NCBI RefSeq assembly: GCF_021390325.1
Contig: NZ_JAJUWU010000026.1
Location: forward strand, 1-64,000
DNA: 64,000 nucleotides
Direction: 5' to 3'
Source: Jiella avicenniae
GTDB lineage: Bacteria > Pseudomonadota > Alphaproteobacteria > Rhizobiales > Rhizobiaceae
Shown here: one piece after another, positions 42,940-51,534 of the stretch
Numbering within the stretch: the first letter of the stretch is position 1
Layout of the letters: each line of letters starts with the position of its first letter
Translations under genes and position numbers: made by a program
Notes under the pieces: model-generated
Databases searched by the model: none
Told to the model about the DNA's origin: nothing
The model's input: the letters and a program-made list of their open reading frames with translations, nothing else

Positions 42940-43752
42940 ATGACCAACGAGCCATTCACCACCCACCGGCAGCCGGCGCTGTTCATTCCCCATGGCGGCG
43001 GGCCATGCTTCTTCATGGACGATCCGCGCGGCACATGGGCCGGCATGGCAGCGTTTCTCCGCAGTCTGCCTGATCGCCTGCCCGAGACGCCGAAAGCGAT
43101 CCTCGTCGTCTCCGGTCATTGGGAGACAGAGGGCTTCGCCTTGACGGGCACTTCCGCGCCCGGCCTCATCTACGATTATTACGGCTTTCCCCCGCATACC
43201 TACCAGTTGCGCTATGACGCGCCGGGCGCTCCCGAACTGGCGAAGCGGGCAACGGGATTGCTGAAAGATGCAGGCCTCGCCGCTCACGTCGATCCGGAGC
43301 GTGGACTCGATCACGGTGCGTTCGTTCCGCTGATGGTCGCCTTTCCGTCCGCCGCGATCCCGGTGGTGGAGATGTCGGTCGAGCGATCGCTCGATCCGGC
43401 GCTCAACGTCGCTGCCGGGCAGGCGCTCGCGCCGCTGCGCGACGAAGGCGTGCTGATCGTCGGCTCCGGCATGAGCTTCCACAACATGCGCGGCTACGGC
43501 GACCCTCGCTCCACTGCCCCGTCCGAAGCCTTCGATGCATGGCTGACCGACACGATGGAGCTGCGCGGCGAAGCGCGTGCTCGGGCGCTTGAACAGTGGG
43601 GGGAAGCACCGGCTGCCCGGTTCGCCCATCCCGAGGCGGAGCACCTTCTCCCGCTGATGGTGGCGGCTGGTGCGGCAGGGGACGCGGCCGGAACGAAAAT
43701 CTATGGCGAGCACGTCCTCGAAACCGCGATCTCCGGTTTCCGCTTCGATTGA
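42940..43752 (+). CDS. DODA-type (class III) extradiol ring-opening dioxygenase family protein
   Basis: A 270-residue protein related to 4,5-DOPA dioxygenase/YgiD. Metal-ligand histidines are visible in ALFIPHGGGPCFF (His about 18) and VVSGHWETEGF (His about 60). A third conserved region is LDHGAFVPLMVAFP, and SGMSFHNMRGYG is near the C-terminal end. It would open catechol-type rings with Fe(II) or Zn. It heads an operon with a reductase-like protein, DoxX and phenolic acid decarboxylase, so a vinylcatechol or protocatechuate-like substrate is plausible. Some family members act non-catalytically or on quinones. Confidence 0.85.
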   Translation: MTNEPFTTHRQPALFIPHGGGPCFFMDDPRGTWAGMAAFLRSLPDRLPETPKAILVVSGHWETEGFALTGTSAPGLIYDYYGFPPHTYQLRYDAPGAPELAKRATGLLKDAGLAAHVDPERGLDHGAFVPLMVAFPSAAIPVVEMSVERSLDPALNVAAGQALAPLRDEGVLIVGSGMSFHNMRGYGDPRSTAPSEAFDAWLTDTMELRGEARARALEQWGEAPAARFAHPEAEHLLPLMVAAGAAGDAAGTKIYGEHVLETAISGFRFD

Positions 43753-43778
43753 ACCATACAACCCAGAGGAACGATGAC

Positions 43779-44387
43779 ATGAAGATCGCGCTGATCGGCG
43801 CGTCCGGCAATGCCGGTTCGCGCATTTTGAAGGAGCTGTCCGATCGCGGGCATGCCATCACGGCCATCGCCCGGGGCCCTGCGCGGATCGCGTCGCTCCC
43901 CGGCGTCGTCTCCATGGCCGCCGACATCAACGATACGGCCGGACTGACCGACGCGATCGCCGGTCACGACGTCGTGGTGAGTGCGCTGCGTTTCGCGCAA
44001 ACCGACGCGCCCGCCCTGATCGCGGCCGTGAAGGCGGCGAGGCCCGAACGCTACCTCGTGGTCGGCGGCGCCGGCAGCCTGGAAGTGGGTCCCGGCATGC
44101 GGCTGGTCGACACGCCGGACTTTCCCGATGCCTACAAGCCCGAAGCGCTGGGGGGCGTCGCCTTCCTCGATCTGCTGCGAGCCGAGCCGGAGCTCGACTG
44201 GACCTTCCTGTCGCCGTCGGCCGCGTTCGTCCCCGGCGAGCGGACCGGTCGTTTCCGTCTGGGCGGCGACGAACTCCTCGTCGGCGACGAGGGCAGCAGC
44301 ATCTCGTTCGAGGATTTCGCCGTCGCGCTCGCCGACGAGATCGAAGCGCCGGCGCATCGCCGACAGCGGTTCACCGTCGGCTATTGA
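43779..44387 (+). CDS. NAD(P)-binding protein, atypical SDR (YwnB/Rrf2-linked type)
   Basis: A 202-residue Rossmann protein with the nucleotide motif ALIGASGNAGSRILKE at the N-terminus. SALRFAQTD and VVGGAGSLEV follow, and PELDWTFLSPSAAFVPGERT near residue 140 is typical of the NAD(P)H-binding family (PF13460). The canonical SDR Tyr-X3-Lys is absent, as usual for this subgroup of reductase-like or redox-sensing proteins. It starts 26 nt after the dioxygenase gene behind AGAGGA, so it is co-transcribed. Confidence 0.82.
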   Translation: MKIALIGASGNAGSRILKELSDRGHAITAIARGPARIASLPGVVSMAADINDTAGLTDAIAGHDVVVSALRFAQTDAPALIAAVKAARPERYLVVGGAGSLEVGPGMRLVDTPDFPDAYKPEALGGVAFLDLLRAEPELDWTFLSPSAAFVPGERTGRFRLGGDELLVGDEGSSISFEDFAVALADEIEAPAHRRQRFTVGY

Positions 44388-44474
44388 GCGGCGACGCCCG
44401 CATCGCTCGACACGCCGCTCCATGGCTTACGGGCGCCGACCCGCCCCACCAAAATTTCAACGTCGGGAACGATC

Positions 44475-44885
44475 ATGAACGACACGTCTTCGCCTTCGTC
44501 CAAAATCGCCGCCTTGGCGCCGAGCCTTCTTTCCGTGCTGCGGATCGTCGTGGGCCTTCTCTTCCTCGCCCACGGCATCGTCAAGCTGTTCGGCTTCCCC
44601 GAGGGCGCACAGCCCGGACAGGTGGCGCTGTTCAGCCTGTTCGGCCTTGCCGGCGTGTTGGAGTTCGTCGGCGGCATCGCGATCGTCGCGGGCCTCTTCA
44701 CGCGTCCCGTCGCCTTCCTGCTGTCGGGCGAGATGGCTTTCGCCTATTTCATCGCCCATGCGCCGCAGGGCTTCTTTCCCGGTGTCAACGGTGGCGAGGC
44801 GGCCATCCTGTTTTGCTTCGTGTTCCTCTATCTCGCAGCGGCCGGTGCAGGCCCATGGAGCCTCGACGCCATCCGTCGGACCTAA
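44475..44885 (+). CDS. DoxX-family membrane protein
   Basis: A 136-residue protein with four hydrophobic helices. The family signature is helix 1 SVLRIVVGLLFLAHGIVKLF, then GVLEFVGGIAIVAGLFTRPV and EMAFAYFIAHAPQGFFPGVN with the conserved NGGEAAILFCFVFLYL. DoxX proteins take part in redox and aromatic metabolism contexts, but the reaction is undefined. It is a member of the LysR-controlled operon. Upstream is GGGAACG 5-11 nt before ATG. Confidence 0.85.
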   Translation: MNDTSSPSSKIAALAPSLLSVLRIVVGLLFLAHGIVKLFGFPEGAQPGQVALFSLFGLAGVLEFVGGIAIVAGLFTRPVAFLLSGEMAFAYFIAHAPQGFFPGVNGGEAAILFCFVFLYLAAAGAGPWSLDAIRRT

Positions 44886-44913
44886 TTTCCCCATTCATCG
44901 AAGGAATCGTGTC

Positions 44914-45444
44914 ATGACCGATCACGCCAACTCCGGCGAGCCCGACCAGGACTTCTCGGACTTCGTCGGCCTCCACTTCATCTATACCTACGCCAACGGC
45001 TGGAAATACGAGTGGTATGCGCGCAGCGAGACCTCCTGCGATTATCGCATTCACCATGGCCTGGTCGGAGGCCGTTGGGTGACCGACCAGCCGATGACGC
45101 TGGTAAGACTGGCCGGGAAGATGTTCAAGGTGGACTGGCACGAGCCCACCGGCACCTCCGTCAGCCTCTACTTCGATCTGGGCCGCCGTCTGATTCACGG
45201 CACCATCTTCTTCCCGCAGTGGATCGCGGGAGACGGCGGCCATCCCGAAAAGACGATCTGCTATCAGAACGAGTTCATCGAGGACATGCAGCGCTTCCGC
45301 GATGAAGGCCCGTCCTATCCGTTCGTCATCATCTCCGAGTTCGCCGAGATCACCTTCATGGAGCAGCGCGGCGCCGACAACGACGAGGTCATCAGCCAAG
45401 CTCCCGGTCAGTTGCCGGACGGTTACGTCGAGCGCACCAACTAG
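44914..45444 (+). CDS. padC: Phenolic acid decarboxylase
   Basis: A 176-residue cofactor-free beta-barrel enzyme that decarboxylates p-coumaric, caffeic or ferulic acid to vinylphenols. Diagnostic stretches are YANGWKYEWYARSET, DYRIHHGLVGGRWV, EPTGTSVSL, HGTIFFPQWI and HPEKTICYQNEFIEDM. The YxWY pair, Arg and Glu of the active site are contained in the first two and in DWHEPTG. Length is as usual for PadC/PAD. It is last in the LysR-controlled operon, 28 nt after doxX, and gives a non-oxidative detoxification route next to the CoA-dependent route encoded from 46.3 kb. Confidence 0.92.
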   Translation: MTDHANSGEPDQDFSDFVGLHFIYTYANGWKYEWYARSETSCDYRIHHGLVGGRWVTDQPMTLVRLAGKMFKVDWHEPTGTSVSLYFDLGRRLIHGTIFFPQWIAGDGGHPEKTICYQNEFIEDMQRFRDEGPSYPFVIISEFAEITFMEQRGADNDEVISQAPGQLPDGYVERTN

Positions 45445-45455
45445 ACGTGGATAGT

Positions 45456-45492
45456 CGATAGGTCGTTCCGGTCAATCCGAAGCGGCCTATCG
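45456..45492. terminator. Hairpin between padC and the vapC end
   Basis: CGATAGGTCG and CGGCCTATCG pair over 10 bp (one G-U) around a 17-nt loop, followed by GCGTCTTTG. It lies in the 87-bp gap between convergent gene ends, so a bidirectional terminator role is likely, though the T-run is poor. Confidence 0.5.
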
Positions 45493-45531
45493 GCGTCTTT
45501 GAGCTCGTTTCGCCGTGCGGGCGATGCCAGC

Positions 45532-45954
45532 TCAATCCTGCCACGGATCGATGACGACCACGCCGGCCCCCTCGAAATCACTCACATTGCGGGTGACGAC
45601 GCTGAGGTCATGCACCAGGGCGGTCGCGGCGATGAGGGCGTCGGCTTCATTGCGGCGGTCGGGCACATGGAGTTGGGCGCAGCGCGTCGCCACCGCATCG
45701 TCGACGGGCAGGATGCGTCCGTCAAATTCAGGACGGACACGGCCGTCGAGCCAGGATCGCAATCTCCCGCCTTGCGCCGCGTCGCGCCGTTGGACGCTCA
45801 GGACGCCCCGCTCCAGTTCGAGAATGGTGATCGCGGAGATGAAAAACCGCGTCGCGTCCCGGGCGCCGATCCAGCCGGCCACCTTGGCGTCGGCTTTCCC
45901 GTCGCCCAGCTTGCGAAGCTCGGAAATGACGTTGGCGTCGAGGAGATAGGTCAA
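45532..45954 (-). CDS. vapC: VapC-type PIN-domain toxin
   Basis: A 140-residue PIN ribonuclease. Acidic residues of the active site appear in MTYLLDANVISEL (Asp6), ISAITILELERGVL (Glu) and RNEADALIAATAL (Asp), with the late acidic residue in VVTRNVSDFEG. Such toxins cleave initiator tRNA or rRNA. Its start overlaps the antitoxin stop by 4 nt (ATGA), giving coupled translation. It is full length and presumably active, possibly aiding replicon maintenance. Confidence 0.9.
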   Translation of the reverse strand: MTYLLDANVISELRKLGDGKADAKVAGWIGARDATRFFISAITILELERGVLSVQRRDAAQGGRLRSWLDGRVRPEFDGRILPVDDAVATRCAQLHVPDRRNEADALIAATALVHDLSVVTRNVSDFEGAGVVVIDPWQD

Positions 45955-46205
45955 GCCAGATCGATCTCGCGCGGGGCGATGCCGGCGCGCTCCGGCGCAA
46001 AGTCGATGTCCGACAATCCCGGCATGGCCAGGGATACGGTGAGATCGCGATGCTTGCCGGCCAGGCGCTCGAATTCGGCATATGTCATCAGGACGTGAGA
46101 CGGCTTGCCCCGGTCGGTGATGACGACCGGCCCATCCTTCGCGGCTTTCTTGGCGCGGCTGACATCCTGGTTCAGATCGCGGCTCGTCAACGTCGTAATG
46201 ATCAT
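45951..46205 (-). CDS. vapB: Phd/YefM-type antitoxin (VapB)
   Basis: An 84-residue antitoxin of the Phd/YefM family. The start MIITTLTSRDLNQDVSRAKK and VVITDRGKPSHVLMTYAEFE are typical of the DNA-binding N-terminal half. The C-terminal residues (FAPERAGIAPREIDLA) would wrap the toxin. I chose the ATG at 46205, because a longer form from 46259 would run through the operator palindrome. Expected to repress its own promoter. Confidence 0.88.
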   Translation of the reverse strand: MIITTLTSRDLNQDVSRAKKAAKDGPVVITDRGKPSHVLMTYAEFERLAGKHRDLTVSLAMPGLSDIDFAPERAGIAPREIDLA

Positions 46206-46215
46206 GACCGTCTCT

Positions 46216-46233
46216 TGTAGGTATTTACCTACA
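46216..46233 (-). promoter_or_regulatory. Operator palindrome of vapBC
   Basis: TGTAGGTATTTACCTACA is a perfect inverted repeat of 8-bp arms with a 2-nt centre, 11 nt before the vapB start. On the reverse strand TATATG next to it can serve as -10. The location fits autorepression by the Phd-type antitoxin. Confidence 0.7.
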
Positions 46234-46314
46234 TATAGCATCCGCACCGGTCGCTGCAAAGCGTCGGCGTGACAGGCCGTGACGGATCACGAATTTAGTT
46301 ATGAAGAATAAAAG

Positions 46315-46327
46315 TTATGGACCATAA
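46315..46327. promoter_or_regulatory. Candidate MarR-family operator
   Basis: TTATGG-A-CCATAA is a perfect palindrome in an A/T-rich stretch 40 nt before the MarR-type start. A related imperfect palindrome (CCATAATCATATTGTGG) overlaps it. Regulators of hydroxycinnamate genes in this family repress their own and adjacent promoters. Confidence 0.55.
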
Positions 46328-46366
46328 TCATATTGTGGGCTATGGATGGCGTCAGGAGGAGACGAC

Positions 46367-46855
46367 GTGGTGAGCGAGCGCGAAACTTCGGGCCCGGTCG
46401 AGCTTCGCGAGGCCGTCGACGACGAGGGCATGCGCGGTTTCGTCGGCTACAACATCAAGCGCGCCTACATCAGGGTTCAGGGCGCCGCCCAGGCTGCTCT
46501 GGCGCCGTTCGAGCTTCGCGTCCTTTCCTTCACCGCGCTGTCGATCATCGGCACCAATCCCGGCATCACGCCCTCGCAACTGGCGGTGCTGCTCGGGATG
46601 GAGCGCTCGAACGTGGTCGCGGTCATCGACGATCTGATGTCGCGCGATCTCGTCTCGCGCGAGCGCCTCGAAACCGATCGCCGGCGCTTCGCGCTGACGA
46701 TGACGGCGAGAGGCGGCGAGGTGCAGAAGGCGGCAGCCCGAGCGATCGCGGAATTCGAAGGCCGGCTCGTCTCGGTCCTGAGCGAGGAGGAACAGGCGAC
46801 CCTGGTCCGCTTGCTGAACAGGATCGAAGCGGAAGGGGCCGCAACCAAGGATTAA
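46367..46855 (+). CDS. MarR-family regulator, hydroxycinnamate type (HcaR/CouR/FerR-like)
   Basis: A 162-residue winged-helix repressor. The wing-helix region is PSQLAVLLGMERSNVVAVID and LMSRDLVSRERLETDRRRFALTMTARG. The N-terminus contains GFVGYNIKRAYIRVQGAAQ, a helix seen in HcaR/CouR-type proteins that respond to feruloyl- or p-coumaroyl-CoA. The GTG at 46367 follows AGGAGGAGA at ideal distance; the ATG at 46346 lacks a site. Immediately downstream are a TRAP transporter and the feruloyl-CoA synthase operon, so control by the CoA thioester is the best hypothesis. Confidence 0.82.
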   Translation: MVSERETSGPVELREAVDDEGMRGFVGYNIKRAYIRVQGAAQAALAPFELRVLSFTALSIIGTNPGITPSQLAVLLGMERSNVVAVIDDLMSRDLVSRERLETDRRRFALTMTARGGEVQKAAARAIAEFEGRLVSVLSEEEQATLVRLLNRIEAEGAATKD

Positions 46856-46899
46856 GCCGCCGACGATGGGACGTCCGTGCGGCCAACAGGGAGGAAGGC

Positions 46900-48000
46900 A
46901 TGACGAGACTTCTTGCGAAAACCGTCGCGGTTGCGGCGTTGATCGCCGCCACCGGCGCATCGGCCGACACGATCCGGGCAACCTCCGGCTTCGGCCCGTC
47001 GCATCCGATCGCGAACGCGATCTATCCGGAGATCAACAAGCGGCTTCAGGAATTCACCAATGGCGAATGGGACCTCCAGGACACCCCGTCCGGCCTCGTC
47101 GCCCCCAATGAGATGAGCTCGGCGCTGCGCGACGGCGTCACCGAATTCGGCGCGCTCTTGATGCCCTATTTCCCGGCGCAGTTTCCCGAGGCGGCCATGC
47201 CCTCCGAGCTCTCGGTCCTGGGCGAGGGCAACCTCGCCATCTCCTCGGCGGTGACCGAATACATCGCGACCTGTGAAGAGTGCCAGGCCGAGTTCGCCGA
47301 AAACGGCCAAGTCTATCTCGGCACGGATGCGACGCCCCCCTACAATCTCCTGACGGTGAAGCCGGTTCGCAGCGCCGCCGATCTCCAGGGCATGCGCATC
47401 CGCACCGGCGCGCCGCTCTATGCGACCTTCATCGAGGAACAGGGCGGTGCCGCCGTCCAGCTGCCGTCCTCGGAACTCTTCGAATCCCTCAGCCAGGGTG
47501 TCATCGACGGCACCTTCAGCGCCGATCACGAGATCATCGCCAACCGGCTGGGTGACGCGATCGACTACGTCACCGAGGTGAAACTCGGCGTCTTCAACGG
47601 TGCGGCCGTCACCACGGCGAGCCAGATCTTGTGGAGCCGCATGGATGCCGAAACCCGCGCGGCCCTGGCCCGCGCATCGCAATACGGCATCGCCAAGGGG
47701 CTGAAGGGCATGCAGAAAGACGCCGAGGCCGCCCGCGACGTCGACGGCGTCGAGTTCATCGAAGCCGACGAGAGCCTGGAAAAGGCCAGAAAAGAGTTCA
47801 TCGAGGCGCATGTCGCCCGCGCGGCCAAGATCCTCGAAGAGCGCGGCGTGACCGACGCCCAGTCCAAGGTCGATCGCTACCGTGCCCTGGTCGAGAAGTG
47901 GCAGGGCCTGGTTACCGAGGACATGAGCGCCGAGGAACTGGGCGAGCTTCGCTACAACGAGATCTTCGCCAAGCTCGACATGAGCACCTACGGCCAATGA
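46900..48000 (+). CDS. TRAP transporter substrate-binding protein (DctP family)
   Basis: A 366-residue periplasmic binding protein. The signal peptide is residues 1-22 (LLAKTVAVAALIAATGASAD). The family's ligand Arg is in GMRIRTGAPLY (about residue 166), with SSELFESLSQGVIDGTFS following. It carries CEECQ in the middle, two Cys that could form a disulfide. With the DctQ and DctM genes it would import an organic acid; the catabolic neighbours point to aromatic acids such as ferulate or p-coumarate. GGAGGAAGG precedes ATG. A stable hairpin right after the stop may raise its expression over the membrane subunits. Confidence 0.88.
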   Translation: MTRLLAKTVAVAALIAATGASADTIRATSGFGPSHPIANAIYPEINKRLQEFTNGEWDLQDTPSGLVAPNEMSSALRDGVTEFGALLMPYFPAQFPEAAMPSELSVLGEGNLAISSAVTEYIATCEECQAEFAENGQVYLGTDATPPYNLLTVKPVRSAADLQGMRIRTGAPLYATFIEEQGGAAVQLPSSELFESLSQGVIDGTFSADHEIIANRLGDAIDYVTEVKLGVFNGAAVTTASQILWSRMDAETRAALARASQYGIAKGLKGMQKDAEAARDVDGVEFIEADESLEKARKEFIEAHVARAAKILEERGVTDAQSKVDRYRALVEKWQGLVTEDMSAEELGELRYNEIFAKLDMSTYGQ

Positions 48001-48006
48001 CGCCAC

Positions 48007-48043
48007 CTCGGGCGAGGAGGGCTGAATCTCGTCCTCGCCCGAG
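48007..48043 (+). repeat. 12-bp perfect hairpin after the binding-protein gene
   Basis: CTCGGGCGAGGA pairs with TCCTCGCCCGAG around a 13-nt loop, 6 nt after the dctP-type stop codon and 104 nt before dctQ. No U-run. Such intercistronic hairpins commonly protect binding-protein mRNA or partly stop transcription so that it is made in excess. Confidence 0.65.
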
Positions 48044-48147
48044 CCACCCGAACGAAAGAAAAAGGCGCCGCCTCAGGCGCTTCCCGGAGGAATTGCGCGG
48101 GTCGCGTTCCGGATTGATCGAACGCGCCGGCGACCAGGGAGGACAAC

Positions 48148-48687
48148 ATGCGCCAGGCTGAAGTCTGGATCGGAAGGATCAGTCTTGCCATCGGTTCGGC
48201 GGTCCTCGTCGCGATGATGCTGCAGGTCGTGGTCGACGTCTTCCTGCGCAGCTTCGTCGGTATCGTCTTTCCGGCGACGGCCGATCTCGTGGGGCGCTAC
48301 TACATGGTCGCGGTCAGCTTCCTGCCGCTGGCGATGACCGAGATCGACCGCCGCCACATCGAGGCGACGATCTTCACCCACGGCCTGACGGGAGCGGCGA
48401 AGACCGCGGTCTTCTTCCTCGGCTTTCTCGCCGGGCTCGTCGTCTTCGGCCTCCTGATCTGGGGCTCCTTCAACGAAGCGATGATCCAGAGCGCGCGCGG
48501 CGCCTATCTCGATGTGGGCACGATGCGCTTTCCCACCTGGCCGAGCTACTGGATCCTGCCGGTATCCTTCGCGCTGATGGAGGCCATCATGGTCATCCGG
48601 CTCGTCGAACTTCTGACCGGACGCTTCGTCGAGGGCGATCACGATCCGAGCGAAGAGGTCCAGGGCCTCGGACCGGAGACGCGCTGA
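48148..48687 (+). CDS. TRAP transporter small permease (DctQ family)
   Basis: A 179-residue membrane protein with four helices. Helix 1 is about residues 10-35 (ISLAIGSAVLVAMMLQVVVD), then VFLRSFVGIVFPATADLVGR with the conserved polar segment, and helix 4 carries PSYWILPVSFALMEAIMVIR. An AGGGAGGA site precedes ATG. Its stop overlaps the large permease start (TGATG), so the two membrane subunits are co-translated. Confidence 0.88.
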   Translation: MRQAEVWIGRISLAIGSAVLVAMMLQVVVDVFLRSFVGIVFPATADLVGRYYMVAVSFLPLAMTEIDRRHIEATIFTHGLTGAAKTAVFFLGFLAGLVVFGLLIWGSFNEAMIQSARGAYLDVGTMRFPTWPSYWILPVSFALMEAIMVIRLVELLTGRFVEGDHDPSEEVQGLGPETR

Positions 48688-49967
48688 TGGAACCCGTCAC
48701 CATTGGATTGATCGCGCTCGCGGCCGTCCTCGTCCTGATCGCGCTGCGCGTGCCGATCGGGGTCAGCCTGATCCTCGTTTCCTTTTCGGGCATCTGGGCG
48801 ATCGCCGGCTTCCGTCCGGCCTTCAGCATGGTCTCGACCATTCCCTATTCCTCCTCGGCGAGCTGGACCCTGAGCTCGATCCCGATGTTCCTGCTGATGG
48901 GCTATGTCGCCTATCATTCGGGTCTGACGCGGGGTCTCTTCGAGGCCGCGCGGGTCTGGTGGGGCTGGATGCCGGGCGGGCTCGCCATCGCGTCGCTCGC
49001 CGGGGCGGGCGGTTTCGCCGCCGTTTCTGGCTCGTCCGTCGCCTGTTCGGCGGCGATCGGGCGCATCGCCATCCCCGAAATGGCGCGCCAGGGCTACGAT
49101 CTGAGGATCGCGACGGGATCGGTCGCCGCCGGCGGCACGATCGGCGCGCTGATCCCGCCCTCGATCATCCTGATCCTCTTCGGCATCCAGGCGAACGTCT
49201 CGATCAACTCGCTGTTTCTCGGTGGTCTGTTCGTCGGGCTCGCCTCGCTCGCCTTCTATGTCGCGGCGGTCTTGATCTTCTGGCTGCGCCATCCCGATCG
49301 CATGCAGCGCTCGACCGGCTACGACATGGCCGATCGCTGGAGGAAGACGCTGGAAATCTGGCCGGTTCTCGTCCTGATCGTGGCGGTGCTCGGCGGGCTC
49401 TTCGCCGGCTTCTTCACCGCCACCGAGGCCGGCGCCTTCGGGGCCTTCATGGCGCTCGTCATCGCTTTCGCCCGCCGCTCGCTCGGCTGGCAGGGCTTGC
49501 GCGAGAGCCTGGTCGACACGCTGCTCGCCTCGGGTGCGCTCTTCATCATCGCGATCGGCGCGAACCTCTTCACCCGGCTCGTGGCGATGTCCGGCCTGTC
49601 GATGGAGATCAGCCAGTTCGTCGAGGGGCTCGGCCTCGGCACCTTCGGGCTCCTCGCGATCATCACGGTCATCTATCTGCTTCTCGGCATGTTCCTGGAG
49701 CCGATCGGCGCGCTGCTCCTGACATTGCCGCTCTTCCTGCCCCTGATCGGGTCCCATCAGGTCGATCTCGTCTGGTTCGGTATTCTGGTCGCGAAACTCC
49801 TCGAGATCGGAATGATCACGCCGCCGGTGGGGCTCAACGTCTTCGTCATCCACTCCGTCGCGCGCGATCACGTGCGGCTGGAACAGGTCTTCGCGGGGAT
49901 CGTGCCGTTCCTCGCCGCCGATCTCGTCCTGGTCGTGATCATGCTTTTGACGCACGGATTTTTCTAA
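48687..49967 (+). CDS. TRAP transporter large permease (DctM family)
   Basis: A 426-residue 12-helix sodium-coupled permease. DctM hallmarks are FAAVSGSSVACSAAIGRIAI and GSVAAGGTIGALIPPSIILI with the paired GxIxPPS hairpin motif, and later EIGMITPPVGLNVFVIHSVA. It looks complete. It lies directly upstream of the dehydrogenase, hydratase and CoA synthase genes (10 nt to the next start), so uptake and CoA activation are one operon. Confidence 0.92.
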   Translation: MEPVTIGLIALAAVLVLIALRVPIGVSLILVSFSGIWAIAGFRPAFSMVSTIPYSSSASWTLSSIPMFLLMGYVAYHSGLTRGLFEAARVWWGWMPGGLAIASLAGAGGFAAVSGSSVACSAAIGRIAIPEMARQGYDLRIATGSVAAGGTIGALIPPSIILILFGIQANVSINSLFLGGLFVGLASLAFYVAAVLIFWLRHPDRMQRSTGYDMADRWRKTLEIWPVLVLIVAVLGGLFAGFFTATEAGAFGAFMALVIAFARRSLGWQGLRESLVDTLLASGALFIIAIGANLFTRLVAMSGLSMEISQFVEGLGLGTFGLLAIITVIYLLLGMFLEPIGALLLTLPLFLPLIGSHQVDLVWFGILVAKLLEIGMITPPVGLNVFVIHSVARDHVRLEQVFAGIVPFLAADLVLVVIMLLTHGFF

Positions 49968-49977
49968 AGGGGGCAGC

Positions 49978-50745
49978 ATGAGGATCGAAGGAGAAATCGC
50001 GCTTGTCTCGGGCGGCGGAAGCGGCCTCGGCGAAGCGACCGCCAGACGGCTCGCGGCGAACGGGGCGAAGGTCGCGGTGGTCGACCGGGACGGCGAGGGG
50101 GCGAAGCGCGTCGCCGGCGAAATCGGCGGGTTCGCGGCCGTCGCGGACGTGACGGATGCCGAGGCGGTCGAGGCGGCATTCTCGCAAGCCGCCGAGGCGC
50201 TCGGCCATGCGCCGCGGATCGTCGTCAACTGCGCCGGGATCGGCACGGCGGCGCGCATCCTGCCGCGTGACGGGAGCCTTTCGATCGACCTCTTCGAGCG
50301 GACGATCAAGGTCAATCTCATCGGCTCCTATGTGATCATGAGCGTTGCGGCGCGGGCGATGGCGGCGCTCGACCCGATGGACGACGACGGAGCGCGGGGC
50401 GTCATCGTGAACACGGCATCCGTCGCCTATCAGGACGGACAGATCGGGCAGGCGGCCTATGCGGCCTCCAAGGGCGGCATCGCCTCGATGACGCTGCCTG
50501 CGGCGCGCGAACTCGCCCGCTTCGGCATCCGCGTGATGACGATCGCGCCGGGCCTTTTCGAAACCCCCATGGCCGGTGGCCTCGACGCCGAAGTCAAGGC
50601 CGCGATCGAGAAGGGCCTGCCCTTCCCCTCGCGCCTCGGGCGGCCCGACGAATATGCGATGCTGGTCCAGCAGATCGTGGAAAACCCCTTGTTGAACGGC
50701 GAGACGATCCGCATCGACAGCGCCGTCAGATTGGCACCGAAATGA
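49978..50745 (+). CDS. Short-chain dehydrogenase, 3-hydroxyacyl-CoA dehydrogenase type
   Basis: A 255-residue SDR. The cofactor motif is SGGGSGLGEATARRLA (residues 11-26, NAD(H)-preferring Asp in AVVDRDGEG), NCAGIG, and the catalytic Tyr-X3-Lys in AYAASKGG. The overall pattern (VNTASVAYQDGQIGQAAYAA, IAPGLFETPM) matches type II 3-hydroxyacyl-CoA dehydrogenases (HSD17B10-like). In CoA-dependent hydroxycinnamate degradation it would oxidise the beta-hydroxyphenylpropionyl-CoA made by the hydratase. It overlaps the hydratase gene by 4 nt (ATGA). Confidence 0.88.
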   Translation: MRIEGEIALVSGGGSGLGEATARRLAANGAKVAVVDRDGEGAKRVAGEIGGFAAVADVTDAEAVEAAFSQAAEALGHAPRIVVNCAGIGTAARILPRDGSLSIDLFERTIKVNLIGSYVIMSVAARAMAALDPMDDDGARGVIVNTASVAYQDGQIGQAAYAASKGGIASMTLPAARELARFGIRVMTIAPGLFETPMAGGLDAEVKAAIEKGLPFPSRLGRPDEYAMLVQQIVENPLLNGETIRIDSAVRLAPK

Positions 50746-51512
50746 GCACGAAGCAGTACACAGAGGGCCGGATCGACGGCCAGATCGCCGAACTCGAACT
50801 GATCCGCGTCGAGAAGCGCAACGCCATGTCGGACGGCCTGATGGCCGAGATCGAGGCGTTCTATGCGGGCCTGCCCGCCGATGTGCGCGTCATCATCCTG
50901 CATGGTCGCGGGGGGCATTTCTGCTCGGGCCTCGACCTCGCCGAACACGTCTCGCGCTCGGCCGAGGCCGGTGTCCACCATTCGCGCAACTGGCACCGGG
51001 TGATGGATCTGATCCAGCTCGGCGGCAAGGTGACCGTCAGCGCCATGACCGGCGCGGTGATCGGCGGCGGGCTGGAGCTTGCCACCGCCACCCATGTGAG
51101 GATCGCCGAGCCCTCGGTGATCTTCCAGCTTCCCGAAGGGCGACGCGGCATCTTCGTCGGCGGCGGCGCGACGGTGCGGGTCGGGCGGATTCTCGGAGCC
51201 GACCGCATGGTCGAGATGATGCTGACGGGCCGCAAATACGGCGCCGAAGAAGGTCTGAGGCTCGGCCTTGCGCACTATAGCGTCGGCGAGGGCGAGGCCC
51301 TGCCCTTGGCGCGCGAACTCGCCGCCAAGATCGCCGAGAACGCGCCCATGTCGAACTACTTCATGGTGCAGGCGCTGACGCGGATCGCCGACATGCCGCG
51401 CGCCGAAGGCCTGTTCACCGAAAGCCTCGCCGCCGCCCTCGTCCAGACGACGCCGGATGCCGAGGAAGGGCTCAAGGCCTTTCTCGAAAAGCGCATGCCG
51501 AAATTCCGCTGA
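50742..51512 (+). CDS. Enoyl-CoA hydratase/isomerase (crotonase family)
   Basis: A 256-residue crotonase. The oxyanion-hole segments are GHFCSGLDLAEH and TGAVIGGGLELATATHV, and a catalytic Glu is in FQLPEGRRGIFVGGGAT. It has the ordinary hydratase look rather than the specific pattern of the one-step hydratase-lyase HCHL. Together with the adjacent dehydrogenase this favours a stepwise beta-oxidative route from feruloyl-CoA to vanillate. No vanillin dehydrogenase gene is visible nearby, which agrees with that view. Confidence 0.87.
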   Translation: MSTKQYTEGRIDGQIAELELIRVEKRNAMSDGLMAEIEAFYAGLPADVRVIILHGRGGHFCSGLDLAEHVSRSAEAGVHHSRNWHRVMDLIQLGGKVTVSAMTGAVIGGGLELATATHVRIAEPSVIFQLPEGRRGIFVGGGATVRVGRILGADRMVEMMLTGRKYGAEEGLRLGLAHYSVGEGEALPLARELAAKIAENAPMSNYFMVQALTRIADMPRAEGLFTESLAAALVQTTPDAEEGLKAFLEKRMPKFR

Positions 51513-51534
51513 CCGTCGGAAAGGAGGAGAAACG